Shown here in pieces: positions 1-9,978 of a DNA stretch of 52,444 nucleotides. The first letter of the stretch is position 1. Each line of letters begins with the position of its first letter. The notes beneath the pieces were generated by a model, which saw only the letters and a list, made by a program, of their open reading frames with translations, was not told where the DNA came from and did no database searches. The stretch covers positions 1 to 52,444 of the forward strand of contig CACIRZ010000006.1 of the NCBI GenBank assembly GCA_902589185.1, in the 5' to 3' direction. This DNA is from an uncultured SAR116 cluster alpha proteobacterium. Its GTDB lineage: Bacteria; Pseudomonadota; Alphaproteobacteria; Puniceispirillales; Marisalimonadaceae. A program made the translations under genes and the position numbers.

Positions 1-142
1 TAAACCTTTGGTTGTAAGATTGGCTGGCACAAATGTAGAAGAAGGTAAACAGATTCTTAGAGATTCTGGATTGCAAATTATACCTGCGGATGACTTAGAT
101 GAAGCGGCAATAAAAATTGTCAGTGCTGTTAATGGAGATTAG
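1..142 (+). CDS. sucC: Succinyl-CoA synthetase beta subunit, C-terminal end (partial)
   Basis: The window opens inside this gene. The frame beginning at base 2 gives 46 codons and a TAG at 140-142. The peptide begins [16 protein letters not shown] and ends in the helix around [11 protein letters not shown]. This is the characteristic tail of the ADP-forming succinate-CoA ligase beta subunit, the ATP-grasp partner of SucD in the TCA cycle. The sucD start follows after 4 bases, so the two are almost certainly co-transcribed. Only the C-terminal CoA-ligase domain end is visible, so nothing can be said about the nucleotide-binding part. Confidence 0.9.
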   Translation, partial: KPLVVRLAGTNVEEGKQILRDSGLQIIPADDLDEAAIKIVSAVNGD

Positions 143-146
143 CTAA

Positions 147-1028
147 ATGTCTGTATTGATAAACAAAGATACAAAAGTTATTTGCCAGGGATTTACTGGA
201 GGTCAAGGAACTTTTCATTCAGAACAAGCGATTGCATACGGTACTAAAATGGTTGGAGGGGTTACGCCAGGTAAGGGTGGTACTAAACATTTAAATCTTC
301 CTGTTTTTAATACTGTCCAAGAGTGTGTTGACGAAGTTAATCCTGATGCAACGGTAATATATGTCCCTCCCCCTTTTGCGGCTGATTCAATATTAGAGGC
401 GATAGCATCTAAAGTACCTCTGATAATCTGTATCACAGAAGGTATACCTGTCCAAGATATGATCAAAGTTAAACAGTTTTTAAAACAGTCAAACTCCAGA
501 CTTATAGGTCCTAACTGTCCAGGTGTAATCACCCCTGATCAATGTAAAATTGGAATTATGCCAGGCCATATTCATGCTCCCGGTAAAATAGGAATTGTTT
601 CTAGGTCTGGTACATTAACTTACGAAGCTGTTGCACAAACCACAGCTGCTGGTTTAGGTCAATCAACGTGTATTGGCATTGGTGGTGATCCAATTAATGG
701 AACAAATTTTATAGATTGTTTGGATATGTTTCTAAATGACGAACAGACAGAAGCAATATTAATGATTGGTGAAATTGGTGGAAATGCAGAAGAAGAAGCA
801 GCAAATTTTTATAAAAATCATAAAATTAAAAAACCAATTGCTGGTTTTATTGCTGGAAAAACTGCTCCCCCAGGAAGAACAATGGGCCATGCCGGTGCAA
901 TAGTTAGCGGTGGAAGTGGAGGTGCAGATGCAAAAGTTAAAGTCATGAGTGAGTGTGGTTTTATAATGTCAGAATCTCCATCAGGTTTGGGAGAAGCTGT
1001 TGTAAAAGCTATAGAAGAATGGAAATAA
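147..1028 (+). CDS. sucD: Succinyl-CoA synthetase alpha subunit
   Basis: The 293-residue product has the usual length for SucD and catalyses the substrate-level phosphorylation step succinyl-CoA to succinate together with SucC. The N-terminal CoA-binding Rossmann domain shows the [10 protein letters not shown] motif near residues 15-24. The C-terminal ligase domain carries [11 protein letters not shown], whose His248 is the phosphohistidine. The start at 147 lies 4 bases after the sucC stop, with a GGAG-like sequence inside the sucC end. It is the second visible gene of a sucC-sucD-sucA-sucB-lpdA operon, an order common in Alphaproteobacteria. Confidence 0.97.
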   Translation: MSVLINKDTKVICQGFTGGQGTFHSEQAIAYGTKMVGGVTPGKGGTKHLNLPVFNTVQECVDEVNPDATVIYVPPPFAADSILEAIASKVPLIICITEGIPVQDMIKVKQFLKQSNSRLIGPNCPGVITPDQCKIGIMPGHIHAPGKIGIVSRSGTLTYEAVAQTTAAGLGQSTCIGIGGDPINGTNFIDCLDMFLNDEQTEAILMIGEIGGNAEEEAANFYKNHKIKKPIAGFIAGKTAPPGRTMGHAGAIVSGGSGGADAKVKVMSECGFIMSESPSGLGEAVVKAIEEWK

Positions 1029-1096
1029 CTTGATTTAATTGTTAAGTTTTTGTTTATTGTATTTTAGGCATATTACACTTTAAAAGGATTAAAACC

Positions 1097-3991
1097 ATGA
1101 ATGACCAAAGCTCTGACCAAAGCTTTCTTTCTGGTGCCAATGCTACCTTCATAAATGATTTGTATAAAGAATGGAAAGAAAACTCAAATTCAGTTCCAAA
1201 GGAATGGGACTTATGGTTTAAAACAAACGCAGACGACAAATTATTAGATGAAGGACCTAGTTGGGCAAAAAAAAATAGTAAGGTCATTGGAGCTGTTGAT
1301 ACTGTTGAGAGTGTAAAAGCAGTTGCTCGAGGAATAGCAGGAAAAGGCAATTTATCTGCTACAGATTTGAGAGCGGCAACAACTGACTCTATAAGAGCTA
1401 TTATGCTTATTAGAGCATATAGGATAAATGGACATCTTTTAGCTAAATTAGATCCCCTCAATTTACAAGAACAGGCCATTCATCCAGAACTAGACCCAAA
1501 GACTTATGGATTTACTGATGATGACTGGGATAGACCTATATTTATAGACTACGTCCTAGGTATGGAGTCAGCCACGCTCAGACAAATTATGGAAATAGTC
1601 AAAGAAACTTATTGTGGTTCCATAGGAATTGAATTTATGCACGTTCAAGATCCAGCTCAGAAAGGATGGATACAAGAAAGAATTGAGTCTATTCGCAATG
1701 CTACAGAATTCACCAAAAGGGGTAAAAAGGCTATATACGAACGTTTAGTTGGAGCAGAAACATTCGAACAATTTCTTCATAAAAAATATGCTGGGACTAA
1801 AAGATTTGGACTAGATGGGTCGGAATCAGTGGTGCCAGCAATAGAGCAAATATTGAAACGCGGTAGTCAGTTAGGAATGAAAGAAGTTGTCATAGCGATG
1901 GCTCACAGAGGAAGGCTCAACCTATTATACAATATTTTAAACAAACCTTTTCGAGCAATTATTTCTGAATTTTTAGGTAACCAAGCAAATCCAGAAGATG
2001 CTGGAGGTTCTGGAGACGTTAAGTACCACATGGGAGCTTCAGCTGACAGAGAGTTTGATGGAAAGACAGTTCACTTATCTTTGCAAGCTAATCCTTCACA
2101 TTTAGAGGTTGTTGCACCAGTTGTAATAGGTAGAGTTAGAGCTAAACAAAACCAACATAATGATACGAATGATAGATTGTCTGTATTAGGAATTGTTCTA
2201 CACGGTGATGCCGCTTTTGCAGGTCAGGGTATAGTCGCTGAAACTTTTGATTTCTCAGGTCTTAGAGGTTACAGGACTGGCGGAACAATACATATAGTGG
2301 TCAATAATCAAATTGGTTTCACTACCAGCCCAAATTACTCTCGCTCTAGTCCTTATTGTACTGACGTCGCTAAAATGGTAATGGCTCCTATTATTCATAT
2401 CAATGGAGACGACCCAGAGGCTGTGGTTCATGCCTCCAGAATTGCAACTGAATTCAGGCAAAAATTTGCATGTGACGTAGTGCTAGATATCATAAGTTAT
2501 CGACGTTATGGTCATAATGAAGGTGATGAGCCGGCATTTACTCAACCAGTAATGTATAACACAATAGGTTCTCATGATAGCATTAGTAAAATTTATGCTC
2601 AAAAGCTAATTAATCAGGGAATAATAACTCAAAAGGAAGCTAAGGACGAAGTTGATAACCACAACAAGTTTTTAGAAAAAGAATTTATAGCTGGCTCAAG
2701 TTACAAACCAAATAAAGCTGACTGGTTAGAAGGACAATGGTCCAATCTAAGGTCTGCGCATGGTGACGCAAGAAGAGGTGAAACTTCTGTTTCAACAAAA
2801 ATGCTAAAAGAAGTTGGTAAGGCAATTACCACCGTTCCTGAAGGTTTTCAAATCAATAAAAAATTATCAAGAGTTGTTGATGCTCGAAAAAAAGCCATCG
2901 AAAGTGGAGAAGGAATTGACTGGTCTACTGCAGAGCACCTTGCGTTTGGCTCGTTGCTTTTAGAGGGTCATCCAGTAAGATTGTCTGGTCAGGACAGTGG
3001 TAGAGGAACTTTTTCTCAAAGACATTCTGTTTTCATAGACCAAATTTCTGAAAATAGATACATTCCCTTAAATAATATAAAAGATAAACAAGAAACATTT
3101 GAAGTAATTGATTCACCATTGTCTGAAGCTTCTGTACTTGGGTTTGAATATGGTTATTCTTTGACTGAACCGACAGCTTTAGTTATGTGGGAGGCACAAT
3201 TTGGAGACTTTGCCAACGGTGCTCAAGTCATAGTTGACCAATTTATTTCAAGTGGAGAGGCAAAATGGTTAAGAATGTCAGGCCTGGTTATGCTTTTGCC
3301 ACATGGTTATGAAGGTCAAGGACCAGAGCACTCATCAGCCAGATTAGAAAGATATTTACAGCTATGTGGTGAAGATAATATGCAGGTGTTGAATTGCAGT
3401 ACACCTGCAAACTATTTTCATGCGTTGCGAAGGCAACTTAAACGAGATTTTCGAAAACCTCTGATAATTATGACACCTAAGAGTTTACTTAGACATAAAA
3501 TGTGCGTATCTAGTCTGTCAGATATGGCAGAAAAAACTGCTTTTAGAAGAGTCATTAGAGATCCAAATGTAAATCTTAAGGATAGTGAAATAAAAAGAGT
3601 AGTAATTTGTTCAGGTAAAGTATTTTATAATTTATTGGAAGAAAGAGAAAAAAGAAAAATTAATAATATTCGAATACTTAGACTTGAACAAATATATCCT
3701 TTTCCTTCGAAAACATTAAAAGAAATGTTATCAAAAACCCCAAATGCTGAAATCGTTTGGTGTCAGGAAGAGCCAAAGAACATGGGTGCATGGTTTTTTG
3801 TTGATAGAAGAATAGAGCAAGTGTTAGTTGATATTAAAGCTAAGTTAACAAGACCAACTTACGCAGGTAGATTAGAAGCCGCTTCTCCAGCAACGGGTTC
3901 TTTTTCTAGACACAACAAAGAGCAAAATGATTTAGTAAATGATGCTCTAGAATTAACCACAAAGAAAGCTAGCAGACATGCAGCAGAGTAG
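1097..3991 (+). CDS. sucA: 2-oxoglutarate dehydrogenase E1 component
   Basis: The 964-residue product is a full-length thiamine-diphosphate-dependent E1o that decarboxylates 2-oxoglutarate and passes the succinyl group to the lipoyl arm of E2. Visible marks include the N-terminal E1o segment with [17 protein letters not shown] (E2 contact region), [32 protein letters not shown] for cofactor and magnesium binding, the NNQIGFTT stretch, and the transketolase-like C-terminal half with [16 protein letters not shown]. The start is preceded by AAAAGGA at a good distance. The 68-base gap after sucD contains no convincing terminator, and sucB follows after 8 bases, so the operon continues. Confidence 0.97.
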   Translation: MNDQSSDQSFLSGANATFINDLYKEWKENSNSVPKEWDLWFKTNADDKLLDEGPSWAKKNSKVIGAVDTVESVKAVARGIAGKGNLSATDLRAATTDSIRAIMLIRAYRINGHLLAKLDPLNLQEQAIHPELDPKTYGFTDDDWDRPIFIDYVLGMESATLRQIMEIVKETYCGSIGIEFMHVQDPAQKGWIQERIESIRNATEFTKRGKKAIYERLVGAETFEQFLHKKYAGTKRFGLDGSESVVPAIEQILKRGSQLGMKEVVIAMAHRGRLNLLYNILNKPFRAIISEFLGNQANPEDAGGSGDVKYHMGASADREFDGKTVHLSLQANPSHLEVVAPVVIGRVRAKQNQHNDTNDRLSVLGIVLHGDAAFAGQGIVAETFDFSGLRGYRTGGTIHIVVNNQIGFTTSPNYSRSSPYCTDVAKMVMAPIIHINGDDPEAVVHASRIATEFRQKFACDVVLDIISYRRYGHNEGDEPAFTQPVMYNTIGSHDSISKIYAQKLINQGIITQKEAKDEVDNHNKFLEKEFIAGSSYKPNKADWLEGQWSNLRSAHGDARRGETSVSTKMLKEVGKAITTVPEGFQINKKLSRVVDARKKAIESGEGIDWSTAEHLAFGSLLLEGHPVRLSGQDSGRGTFSQRHSVFIDQISENRYIPLNNIKDKQETFEVIDSPLSEASVLGFEYGYSLTEPTALVMWEAQFGDFANGAQVIVDQFISSGEAKWLRMSGLVMLLPHGYEGQGPEHSSARLERYLQLCGEDNMQVLNCSTPANYFHALRRQLKRDFRKPLIIMTPKSLLRHKMCVSSLSDMAEKTAFRRVIRDPNVNLKDSEIKRVVICSGKVFYNLLEEREKRKINNIRILRLEQIYPFPSKTLKEMLSKTPNAEIVWCQEEPKNMGAWFFVDRRIEQVLVDIKAKLTRPTYAGRLEAASPATGSFSRHNKEQNDLVNDALELTTKKASRHAAE

Positions 3992-3999
3992 ATGATTTA

Positions 4000-5289
4000 A
4001 TGAATAATAAAAATAAAATTATTCAAAAGCTTGCAATGCCATCTGCCGCAAAGCTTATAAAAGAAAAAAAAATAGATATAAATACTGTGGTTGGTACGGG
4101 TGTTGATGGAAGAGTAACAAAAGGGGATGTTCTTCTTCACTTAAACTTAATTAAAAATAATAAAATAGAAGAAGAAACTTCTAAGTCCCAGAAAAATATT
4201 CTTAAAGGAAAGGAAAATGGTATGGATGTTATAGTACCAGTGTTAGGAGAATCTGTTGTAGAGGCGACTGTTTCCAAATGGATAAAGAAAAAAGGCGACT
4301 ATGTTGAAGTTGACGATCCAATTGTAGAATTAGAAACAGATAAGGTTACCTTAGAAGTTCCTGCTTCTATCACGGGGATATTAGAAAATACTGTTGTTTC
4401 TGAGGGAGACACAGTTGAAGTTGGAGCTTTATTAGGGACAATAATTGCTGGAGAAAAACAAGACAAAAAGGAAGAAGTTTCTGAAGAAGTAGAAGTTAAA
4501 GATGAAGAAAAAGAAAAACCAATTACAAATAAACTTGAAGTTAAATCTAATAATCAAGTAACAGAAAACATTCGAAATGAAGATAATGTTAATCTTGAAG
4601 AGAGAGTTCCTATGTCTCGTCTTCGTCAAGCTATAGCAAGGAGATTAAAAGAAGCTCAGAATACTGCAGCGATGTTAACAACTTACAATGAAGTTGACAT
4701 GTCAGCACTAATGGAAATGCGTAAGAATTATCAAGAAAGTTTTGAAAAGAAGAATGGTGTAAGACTTGGTTATATGAGCTTTTTTGTTAAAGCATCAATA
4801 GACGCTTTGAGTGAATTTCCAGCTGTGAATGCTGAAATAGACGGTAATGATATTATTTATAAGAATTATTATAATATAGGTGTAGCTGTCGGAACATCCC
4901 AGGGTTTAGTTGTTCCTGTTCTAAAAAATGCAGATAAAATGTCTTTTGGTGAAACTGAAGCAACAATTGCTGAATTTGGAAAAAGAGCAAAAGAAGGTAA
5001 TTTAGCAATGTCTGACATGGCAGGTGGAACTTTTACTATCTCAAATGGGGGTGTTTATGGATCATTGATGTCTTCACCAATTTTAAATCCACCTCAATCC
5101 GGTATTTTAGGGATGCACAAAATTCAAAAAAGACCAGTTGCAATAGGTGATAATATTGAGATTAGACCAATGATGTATCTCGCGCTTTCATATGATCATA
5201 GAATAATTGATGGCCGTGAAGCAGTTTCTTTTTTAGTTAGGATCAAAGAAATAATAGAAGATCCTAGACGTCTTGTAGTAGGTGCATAG
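4000..5289 (+). CDS. sucB: 2-oxoglutarate dehydrogenase E2 (dihydrolipoyl succinyltransferase) with permuted domain order
   Basis: E2 core of the 2-oxoglutarate dehydrogenase complex, 429 residues. The C-terminal catalytic domain (about 203-429) has the acyltransferase motif DHRIIDG with His400 and Asp404. The lipoyl domain spans about 76-149, with the modified lysine at Lys115 in ETDKVTLEV. The odd part is residues about 10-46: [15 protein letters not shown] followed by [13 protein letters not shown] is a classic peripheral-subunit-binding (E3-binding) domain. It sits before the lipoyl domain, while the usual order is lipoyl, E3-binding, catalytic. Between lipoyl and catalytic domains there is only a Glu/Lys-rich linker (about 150-200) with no second E3-binding domain. 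An internal ATG at 4222 with a good AAAGGAAAGGA sequence upstream could give a 355-residue short form starting exactly at the lipoyl domain. Family assignment is certain; use of the internal start is inference. Confidence 0.96.
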   Translation: MNNKNKIIQKLAMPSAAKLIKEKKIDINTVVGTGVDGRVTKGDVLLHLNLIKNNKIEEETSKSQKNILKGKENGMDVIVPVLGESVVEATVSKWIKKKGDYVEVDDPIVELETDKVTLEVPASITGILENTVVSEGDTVEVGALLGTIIAGEKQDKKEEVSEEVEVKDEEKEKPITNKLEVKSNNQVTENIRNEDNVNLEERVPMSRLRQAIARRLKEAQNTAAMLTTYNEVDMSALMEMRKNYQESFEKKNGVRLGYMSFFVKASIDALSEFPAVNAEIDGNDIIYKNYYNIGVAVGTSQGLVVPVLKNADKMSFGETEATIAEFGKRAKEGNLAMSDMAGGTFTISNGGVYGSLMSSPILNPPQSGILGMHKIQKRPVAIGDNIEIRPMMYLALSYDHRIIDGREAVSFLVRIKEIIEDPRRLVVGA

Positions 5290-5311
5290 TTTTTTAAGTT
5301 GAAGGTGTTTA

Positions 5312-6724
5312 ATGTCTGATAAAAAATTTGATCTTGTTGTTATTGGCGCAGGCCCTGGAGGTTATGTTGCTGCTATTGTCGCTGCTCAAAAAGGTATGAG
5401 AGTTGCCTGTGTTGAAAAACGAAAAACTCTAGGTGGAACATGTTTGAATGTTGGATGTATTCCATCTAAAGCATTATTATATGCTTCAGAACAATATGAA
5501 AATTCCATCAAATCTAATGGTAATGAAGAATGGGGTATTAGATACAAGGAAGTAAGCCTTGACTTACCAAAATTACTTAAAAAGAAATTGGGTATAGTAG
5601 ATGAGCTAACAAAAGGGATAGATTTCCTGTTTAAAAAAAATAAAGTTACTAAATATATTGGTGCTGCAAAAATTTTATCTCCCAATGAAATTGAAATTAT
5701 GAATAATGAAAAAGCTGAAATAATTAATGCAGATAAAATTATTATTGCCACAGGATCTGAATCTTCAAATCTTCCAAATATAAATGTAGATGAGAAAAAA
5801 ATTGTAACATCAACTGGCGCTTTAGAATTGGATAAGGTTCCGGAGAAGATGATAGTCATTGGTGCTGGAATAATTGGACTTGAAATGGGTACTGTCTGGA
5901 GAAGACTTGGTGCGGAAGTCGAGGTAGTAGAATATCTTCCTAGAATTTTACCAGGTATAGATGATGAAATAGCCAACAATTTTATGAAAATACTTCAAAA
6001 ACAAGGTGTAAAATTTAAATTAGCTCATTCGGTAGAAAAAGTAAAAATCATTAATGACAAAGTATTGCTATCCGTTAAAGATATTAATAATAACGCCTAT
6101 GATGAATTAGAAGCAGACGTTGCGTTGGTATCTGTTGGAAGAAAACCAAATACTAATGGATTGGGTTTAGAAAAATTAAGTTTGAAAATAGACAAGCATG
6201 GTTTCATAGAAACAAATGAAAATTTTCAAACTTCAATATCAAATATTTATGCAATTGGTGATGTGATTAAGGGACCAATGTTAGCTCATAAAGCTGAAGA
6301 AGATGGTGTGGCAGCTGTAGAGATAATAAATGGGGAAGCAGGTCACGTTGATTACAATCTTGTACCAGGTATCATATATACTTCACCTGAAGTGGCTGTT
6401 ATTGGCAAAACAGAAGAAGAATTGAAAGCAGAAGGCATTGCTTACAACAAAGGAACATTTCCTCTAATGGCTAATAGTAGGGCTAAGGCTATTAGCCATA
6501 CGGATGGTATGGTAAAAATCCTATCAGATAAATCTACGGATAAGATACTAGGGGCTCACATGATTGGGCACGAGGCAGGAACTGTAATACACGAGTTATC
6601 TATTGCAATGGGATTTGGTGCTTCATCTGAGGATGTAGCTAGAATTTGTCATGGTCATCCTACGGTAAATGAGGCAATCAAAGAAGCGGCTTTAGCAACC
6701 TACTCAAAAGCAATACATTTTTAA
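5312..6724 (+). CDS. lpdA: Dihydrolipoamide dehydrogenase (E3)
   Basis: FAD flavoprotein of 470 residues that reoxidises the dihydrolipoyl arm of E2 with NAD+. It shows the N-terminal FAD motif VIGAGPGGYVAAI, the redox disulfide Cys44/Cys49 in GGTCLNVGCIPSKALL, the NAD-binding motif VIGAGIIGLEMG, and the C-terminal interface base pair His449/Glu454 in HGHPTVNEA. AAGGTG precedes the start, 22 bases after sucB. It is the last gene of the operon. Its stop overlaps the stop of the converging SMR gene in a shared TTAA at 6721-6724. Being in this operon, it is most likely the E3 of the 2-oxoglutarate complex, possibly shared with other complexes. Confidence 0.97.
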   Translation: MSDKKFDLVVIGAGPGGYVAAIVAAQKGMRVACVEKRKTLGGTCLNVGCIPSKALLYASEQYENSIKSNGNEEWGIRYKEVSLDLPKLLKKKLGIVDELTKGIDFLFKKNKVTKYIGAAKILSPNEIEIMNNEKAEIINADKIIIATGSESSNLPNINVDEKKIVTSTGALELDKVPEKMIVIGAGIIGLEMGTVWRRLGAEVEVVEYLPRILPGIDDEIANNFMKILQKQGVKFKLAHSVEKVKIINDKVLLSVKDINNNAYDELEADVALVSVGRKPNTNGLGLEKLSLKIDKHGFIETNENFQTSISNIYAIGDVIKGPMLAHKAEEDGVAAVEIINGEAGHVDYNLVPGIIYTSPEVAVIGKTEEELKAEGIAYNKGTFPLMANSRAKAISHTDGMVKILSDKSTDKILGAHMIGHEAGTVIHELSIAMGFGASSEDVARICHGHPTVNEAIKEAALATYSKAIHF

Positions 6725-7050
6725 TTTGCGCCCATTTTACTGTAAAAAACCAATAATATTACCCCAAGGATAATAAGTCCTAGACCTAAAATAGCTAATA
6801 AATCAGGTATTTCTTTATATTTCAATGCGCCTAAAATTGTTATTGCAGAAATTCCAATAGCTGCCCAAATTGAATATGCTATAGCAATAGGAATGGTTTT
6901 CATAGCAAGCATCATAAAATAAAAAGCTGTTGCAAAACCTAATACAACATAGGTGGTAGGTAATAACTCTGTGAAATTATTGGTACTCTTAAGATGAGTG
7001 GTGCCAATTACTTCGCCAATAATTGCAATTAAAAGATAAAAATATCCCAT
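6721..7050 (-). CDS. Small multidrug resistance (SMR/EmrE family) transporter
   Basis: A 109-residue protein, the size of SMR proteins, with four hydrophobic helices. It has the conserved membrane-embedded glutamate at residue 13 in AIIGEVIGTTHLK and the YSIWAAIG motif in helix 3. SMR proteins work as dual-topology dimers exchanging protons for cationic compounds, or guanidinium in the Gdx subgroup. I cannot decide the subtype by eye, but TTHLK after the glutamate is closer to EmrE-like Qac proteins. It converges on lpdA and shares TTAA with it. It is divergent from the aldolase-like gene across 85 bases. Confidence 0.92.
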   Translation of the reverse strand: MGYFYLLIAIIGEVIGTTHLKSTNNFTELLPTTYVVLGFATAFYFMMLAMKTIPIAIAYSIWAAIGISAITILGALKYKEIPDLLAILGLGLIILGVILLVFYSKMGAN

Positions 7051-7135
7051 ATATATTCCTTCATTTAGTTTTGTTTATACTATTTGACTTTTTCAAATAC
7101 AATATGAGAGAATTAAAATTTTACGGTGTTATATA

Positions 7136-7912
7136 ATGGACGAAATAAAACTAACAGAAAATCATTTATCGAATGATAATTATCTTGAAGAACGAAAAGA
7201 CTTGGCCGCTGCATTTAGATGGGCAGAAAGAAATAATTTGCATGAAGCAGTAGCTAATCATTTCAGTCTTGCAGTAAATCCAGAAGGCACTCAATTTTTA
7301 ATGAATCCAAATATGTGGCATTTTTCAAGGATAAAGGCTTCTGATTTACTTTTACTAAATGTTGATGATAAGTCAGTTCTTTCAAGAGATAATCCACCAG
7401 ATGCAACAGCATGGGGATTACATGGAGCTATTCATAAATTATGTCCACACGCAAAATGCATAATGCATGTTCACTCAGTTTATGCAACGACTTTAGCTTC
7501 TATTGATGAATGTATCTTACCTCCAATAAATCAAGTTGCATCTATGTTTTTCAACAGACAGGTAGTAGATAAAAATTATGGGGGCTTGGCATTTGAAGAG
7601 GAAGGTAAAAGGTGTGCAGATTTACTCTCTGATCCAAAAAAACATACTTTTATAATGGGCAATCACGGAATATTAATATTTGGGCAAAATGTTGCTGAAA
7701 CTTTCAATAGACTATTTTATTTTGAAAGAGCAGCTAAAATATATGTGCTAGCTCTTCAAACTGGAAAAACACTAAGCATATTAGACGATGTTATTGCTGA
7801 GAAAACTGCTCAGGAATTAGAAAATGAAGAAAATCCTAATCCTGCTGGAACTGCTTTTTTGAGAGAAATAAAACTTATTCTTGATCAAGAAAACTCTGAT
7901 TATTCTCAATAA
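7136..7912 (+). CDS. Class II aldolase/adducin family protein
   Basis: A 258-residue protein of the zinc-dependent class II aldolase/adducin fold (fuculose-1-phosphate aldolase relatives). Zinc ligands are seen as His111 and His113 in IMHVHSVYATTL and His177 in GNHGILIFG. NHFSLAV near residue 41 resembles the substrate loop of the family. Members either split phosphorylated sugars or act as dehydratases or decarboxylases. The substrate here is not evident, and no sugar kinase or isomerase is adjacent. It is monocistronic: SMR lies divergently upstream and htpG follows after 158 bases of AT-rich sequence. Confidence 0.88.
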   Translation: MDEIKLTENHLSNDNYLEERKDLAAAFRWAERNNLHEAVANHFSLAVNPEGTQFLMNPNMWHFSRIKASDLLLLNVDDKSVLSRDNPPDATAWGLHGAIHKLCPHAKCIMHVHSVYATTLASIDECILPPINQVASMFFNRQVVDKNYGGLAFEEEGKRCADLLSDPKKHTFIMGNHGILIFGQNVAETFNRLFYFERAAKIYVLALQTGKTLSILDDVIAEKTAQELENEENPNPAGTAFLREIKLILDQENSDYSQ

Positions 7913-8008
7913 TAACATAAATCCAGAATAGTATTTTAAACTTATTTACGAATATTTATATAAGTAAATTTAAAGACTTTTAATAAAGTCAAAAATATAA
8001 ATTTTACA

Positions 8009-8038
8009 CTTGAAAAACTAGTTTTAATTACCAATTTA
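8009..8038 (+). promoter_or_regulatory. Candidate heat-shock sigma factor (RpoH) promoter of htpG
   Basis: CTTGAAA at 8009-8015, a 15-base spacer and CCAATTTA at 8031-8038 match the sigma-32 pattern CTTGAAA...CCCCATNTA in most fixed positions. The element ends 32 bases before the htpG start, which suits a short leader. Assignment rests on the motif and on htpG being a classic RpoH target. No transcript start has been measured. Confidence 0.5.
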
Positions 8039-8070
8039 CAATATAAATCAACAAAATTAAGGTAATTTCT

Positions 8071-9969
8071 ATGACTAATATGAACAACAAATTTGAAGCT
8101 GATACTGGGAAAATTCTAGATATAGTCATCAATTCATTGTACTCAGAAAGAGAAATATTTTTACGTGAATTGATTTCAAACGCTTCAGATGCGATAGATA
8201 AAAGAAAATATCTTGGTTTAACAGATAAAAATATTGCTAATTCATCAGAAACCCCAGAGGTAATAATAGAAGTTGATAATAAAGAAAAAACTCTAACTAT
8301 TTCTGATAATGGTATAGGTATGAATGAGGAAGACCTTAAGTCATCATTAGGAACAATAGCAAGGTCAGGAACAAAAGCTTTTTTAGAACAAATTTCAAAA
8401 AGCAATAAAGATAAAAAAACTGACATGTCAATGATTGGTCAATTTGGTGTAGGTTTTTATGCTTCATTTATGGTAGCTGACGACGTTGAAGTAATATCTA
8501 AGAAAGCAGGTGACAGCCAAGCTTGGAAGTGGTCTTCAGATGGTAAAACTGGTTTTAATTTAGTTAAGGCTGAAAAAGATAATTTTGGAACTTCTATTTT
8601 ATTAAAACTTAAAAAAGATGCAAAAGAGTTTCTGGAAGAAACTAGACTTCAATTTATTGTAAGGAAGTATTCGGATCATATTTCTTATCCTGTAAAATTA
8701 AGCCAGAAAGATAAAAAAGACACTGAAATTAAAACATTAAATGAAGCTTCTGCCCTTTGGACTCGTCCTGCTAAAGAAATTAAAGATGAACAATATCAAG
8801 AATTTTTCTCTCATATTGGTGCGGGATATGGAAAGCCACTCTTAACAATGCATAATAACACAGAAGGAACAATTAGTTATACTAATCTTATTTGTATACC
8901 ATCTACTAGACCTTTTGATTTATTTAATCCTGATAGAAAATCATCTTTAAAATTATATATTAACAGAGTTTTCATAACTGATAAATGCGATGCATTGATA
9001 CCTAGTTATCTAAGGTTTATAAAAGGACTTGTTGATACACAAGACATAGATTTGAATGTTAGTAGAGAAATGCTTCAAAATAATCCTGCTGTTGCAAAAA
9101 TAAGCAAATCTTTAGTTGGTAAAATTTTAAGAGAGCTTAAAAAAGTTAGTGAAAAAGATTTGGATGGTTACAAGAACTTCTGGAAAGAATATGGAGCCGT
9201 TCTTAAAGAAGGTCTATATGAGGATGCAGAAAGAAAAGAAGTATTGTTAGATTTATGTAGGTTTTCGACTAATGAAAGTGAAGATCCAATATCTCTATCA
9301 CAATATTTAGAAAAAATGCCTGATACGCAAAAAGAAATTTATTACATTTCAGCTGAAACAAGCGCTCAAGCCTTAGCTAGTCCACATTTAGAAGGTTTTA
9401 AATCAAAAAACATACCAGTGCTAATAATGACAGATGCAATAGATCAATTTTGGTTGCCAATGGTTGGATCATTTAAAGAAAAGAAATTTACATCAATCAC
9501 TCAAGGTAAAATAAATTTAGATGAATTAGACTCAAAAAATAAAGATAAAAAAAATAAGTCTAATAATGATAAAGATAAACAAGACAAAGAGTATGTAGAT
9601 TTAATCGCTCAACTAAAAGTTGTTTTGGGAGATCAAGTCAAAGACATTAGGTTATCCTCTAAATTGACAGATAGTCCGGTATGTCTAGTAGCAGACGAGG
9701 GTGATATGGATATAGCCATGGAACAATTAATGGCTCAAAGAGACTCCAACTATAAAGGAGCCCCGAGAATATTAGAAATTAATGGAGATCATTCTTTAAT
9801 CAAAAATATGAAATCCCTTCTAAGTAAAAAAGAAAGTAATGATTTAGTAAGTGATGCTGGAACGCTTTTATTTGAACAAGCAAGGCTAATGGAAGGTAAG
9901 ATGCCAGCTGACCCTGCACAATTTAGTAAGATAATGAACCAATTTTTATTAAAGGCCATACCTAACTAA
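8071..9969 (+). CDS. htpG: Chaperone protein HtpG (bacterial Hsp90)
   Basis: A 632-residue ATP-dependent chaperone with the full Hsp90 layout: N-terminal GHKL ATPase domain, middle domain and C-terminal dimerisation domain. Visible nucleotide-site motifs are ELISNASDAIDK, DNGIGM and GQFGVGFYASFMVAD. SREMLQNNPAV marks the middle domain. A lysine-rich charged stretch (about residues 486-508) follows. The start is preceded by AAGGTAA. A heat-shock-like promoter lies just upstream. The gene converges on an MFS gene with only 9 bases between the stops. Confidence 0.97.
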   Translation: MTNMNNKFEADTGKILDIVINSLYSEREIFLRELISNASDAIDKRKYLGLTDKNIANSSETPEVIIEVDNKEKTLTISDNGIGMNEEDLKSSLGTIARSGTKAFLEQISKSNKDKKTDMSMIGQFGVGFYASFMVADDVEVISKKAGDSQAWKWSSDGKTGFNLVKAEKDNFGTSILLKLKKDAKEFLEETRLQFIVRKYSDHISYPVKLSQKDKKDTEIKTLNEASALWTRPAKEIKDEQYQEFFSHIGAGYGKPLLTMHNNTEGTISYTNLICIPSTRPFDLFNPDRKSSLKLYINRVFITDKCDALIPSYLRFIKGLVDTQDIDLNVSREMLQNNPAVAKISKSLVGKILRELKKVSEKDLDGYKNFWKEYGAVLKEGLYEDAERKEVLLDLCRFSTNESEDPISLSQYLEKMPDTQKEIYYISAETSAQALASPHLEGFKSKNIPVLIMTDAIDQFWLPMVGSFKEKKFTSITQGKINLDELDSKNKDKKNKSNNDKDKQDKEYVDLIAQLKVVLGDQVKDIRLSSKLTDSPVCLVADEGDMDIAMEQLMAQRDSNYKGAPRILEINGDHSLIKNMKSLLSKKESNDLVSDAGTLLFEQARLMEGKMPADPAQFSKIMNQFLLKAIPN

Positions 9970-9978
9970 TTGAATAAT

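Noticed and set aside
1027-1050. Possible attenuator hairpin between sucD and sucA (AACTT...AAGTT followed by T)
   Set aside because: Only a 5-pair AT stem with a long loop; too weak to call a terminator within an operon.
5386-5979. Minus-strand open frame of 197 codons inside lpdA
   Set aside because: It is opposite the FAD and NAD domains of an unmistakable LpdA and shows no recognisable domain.
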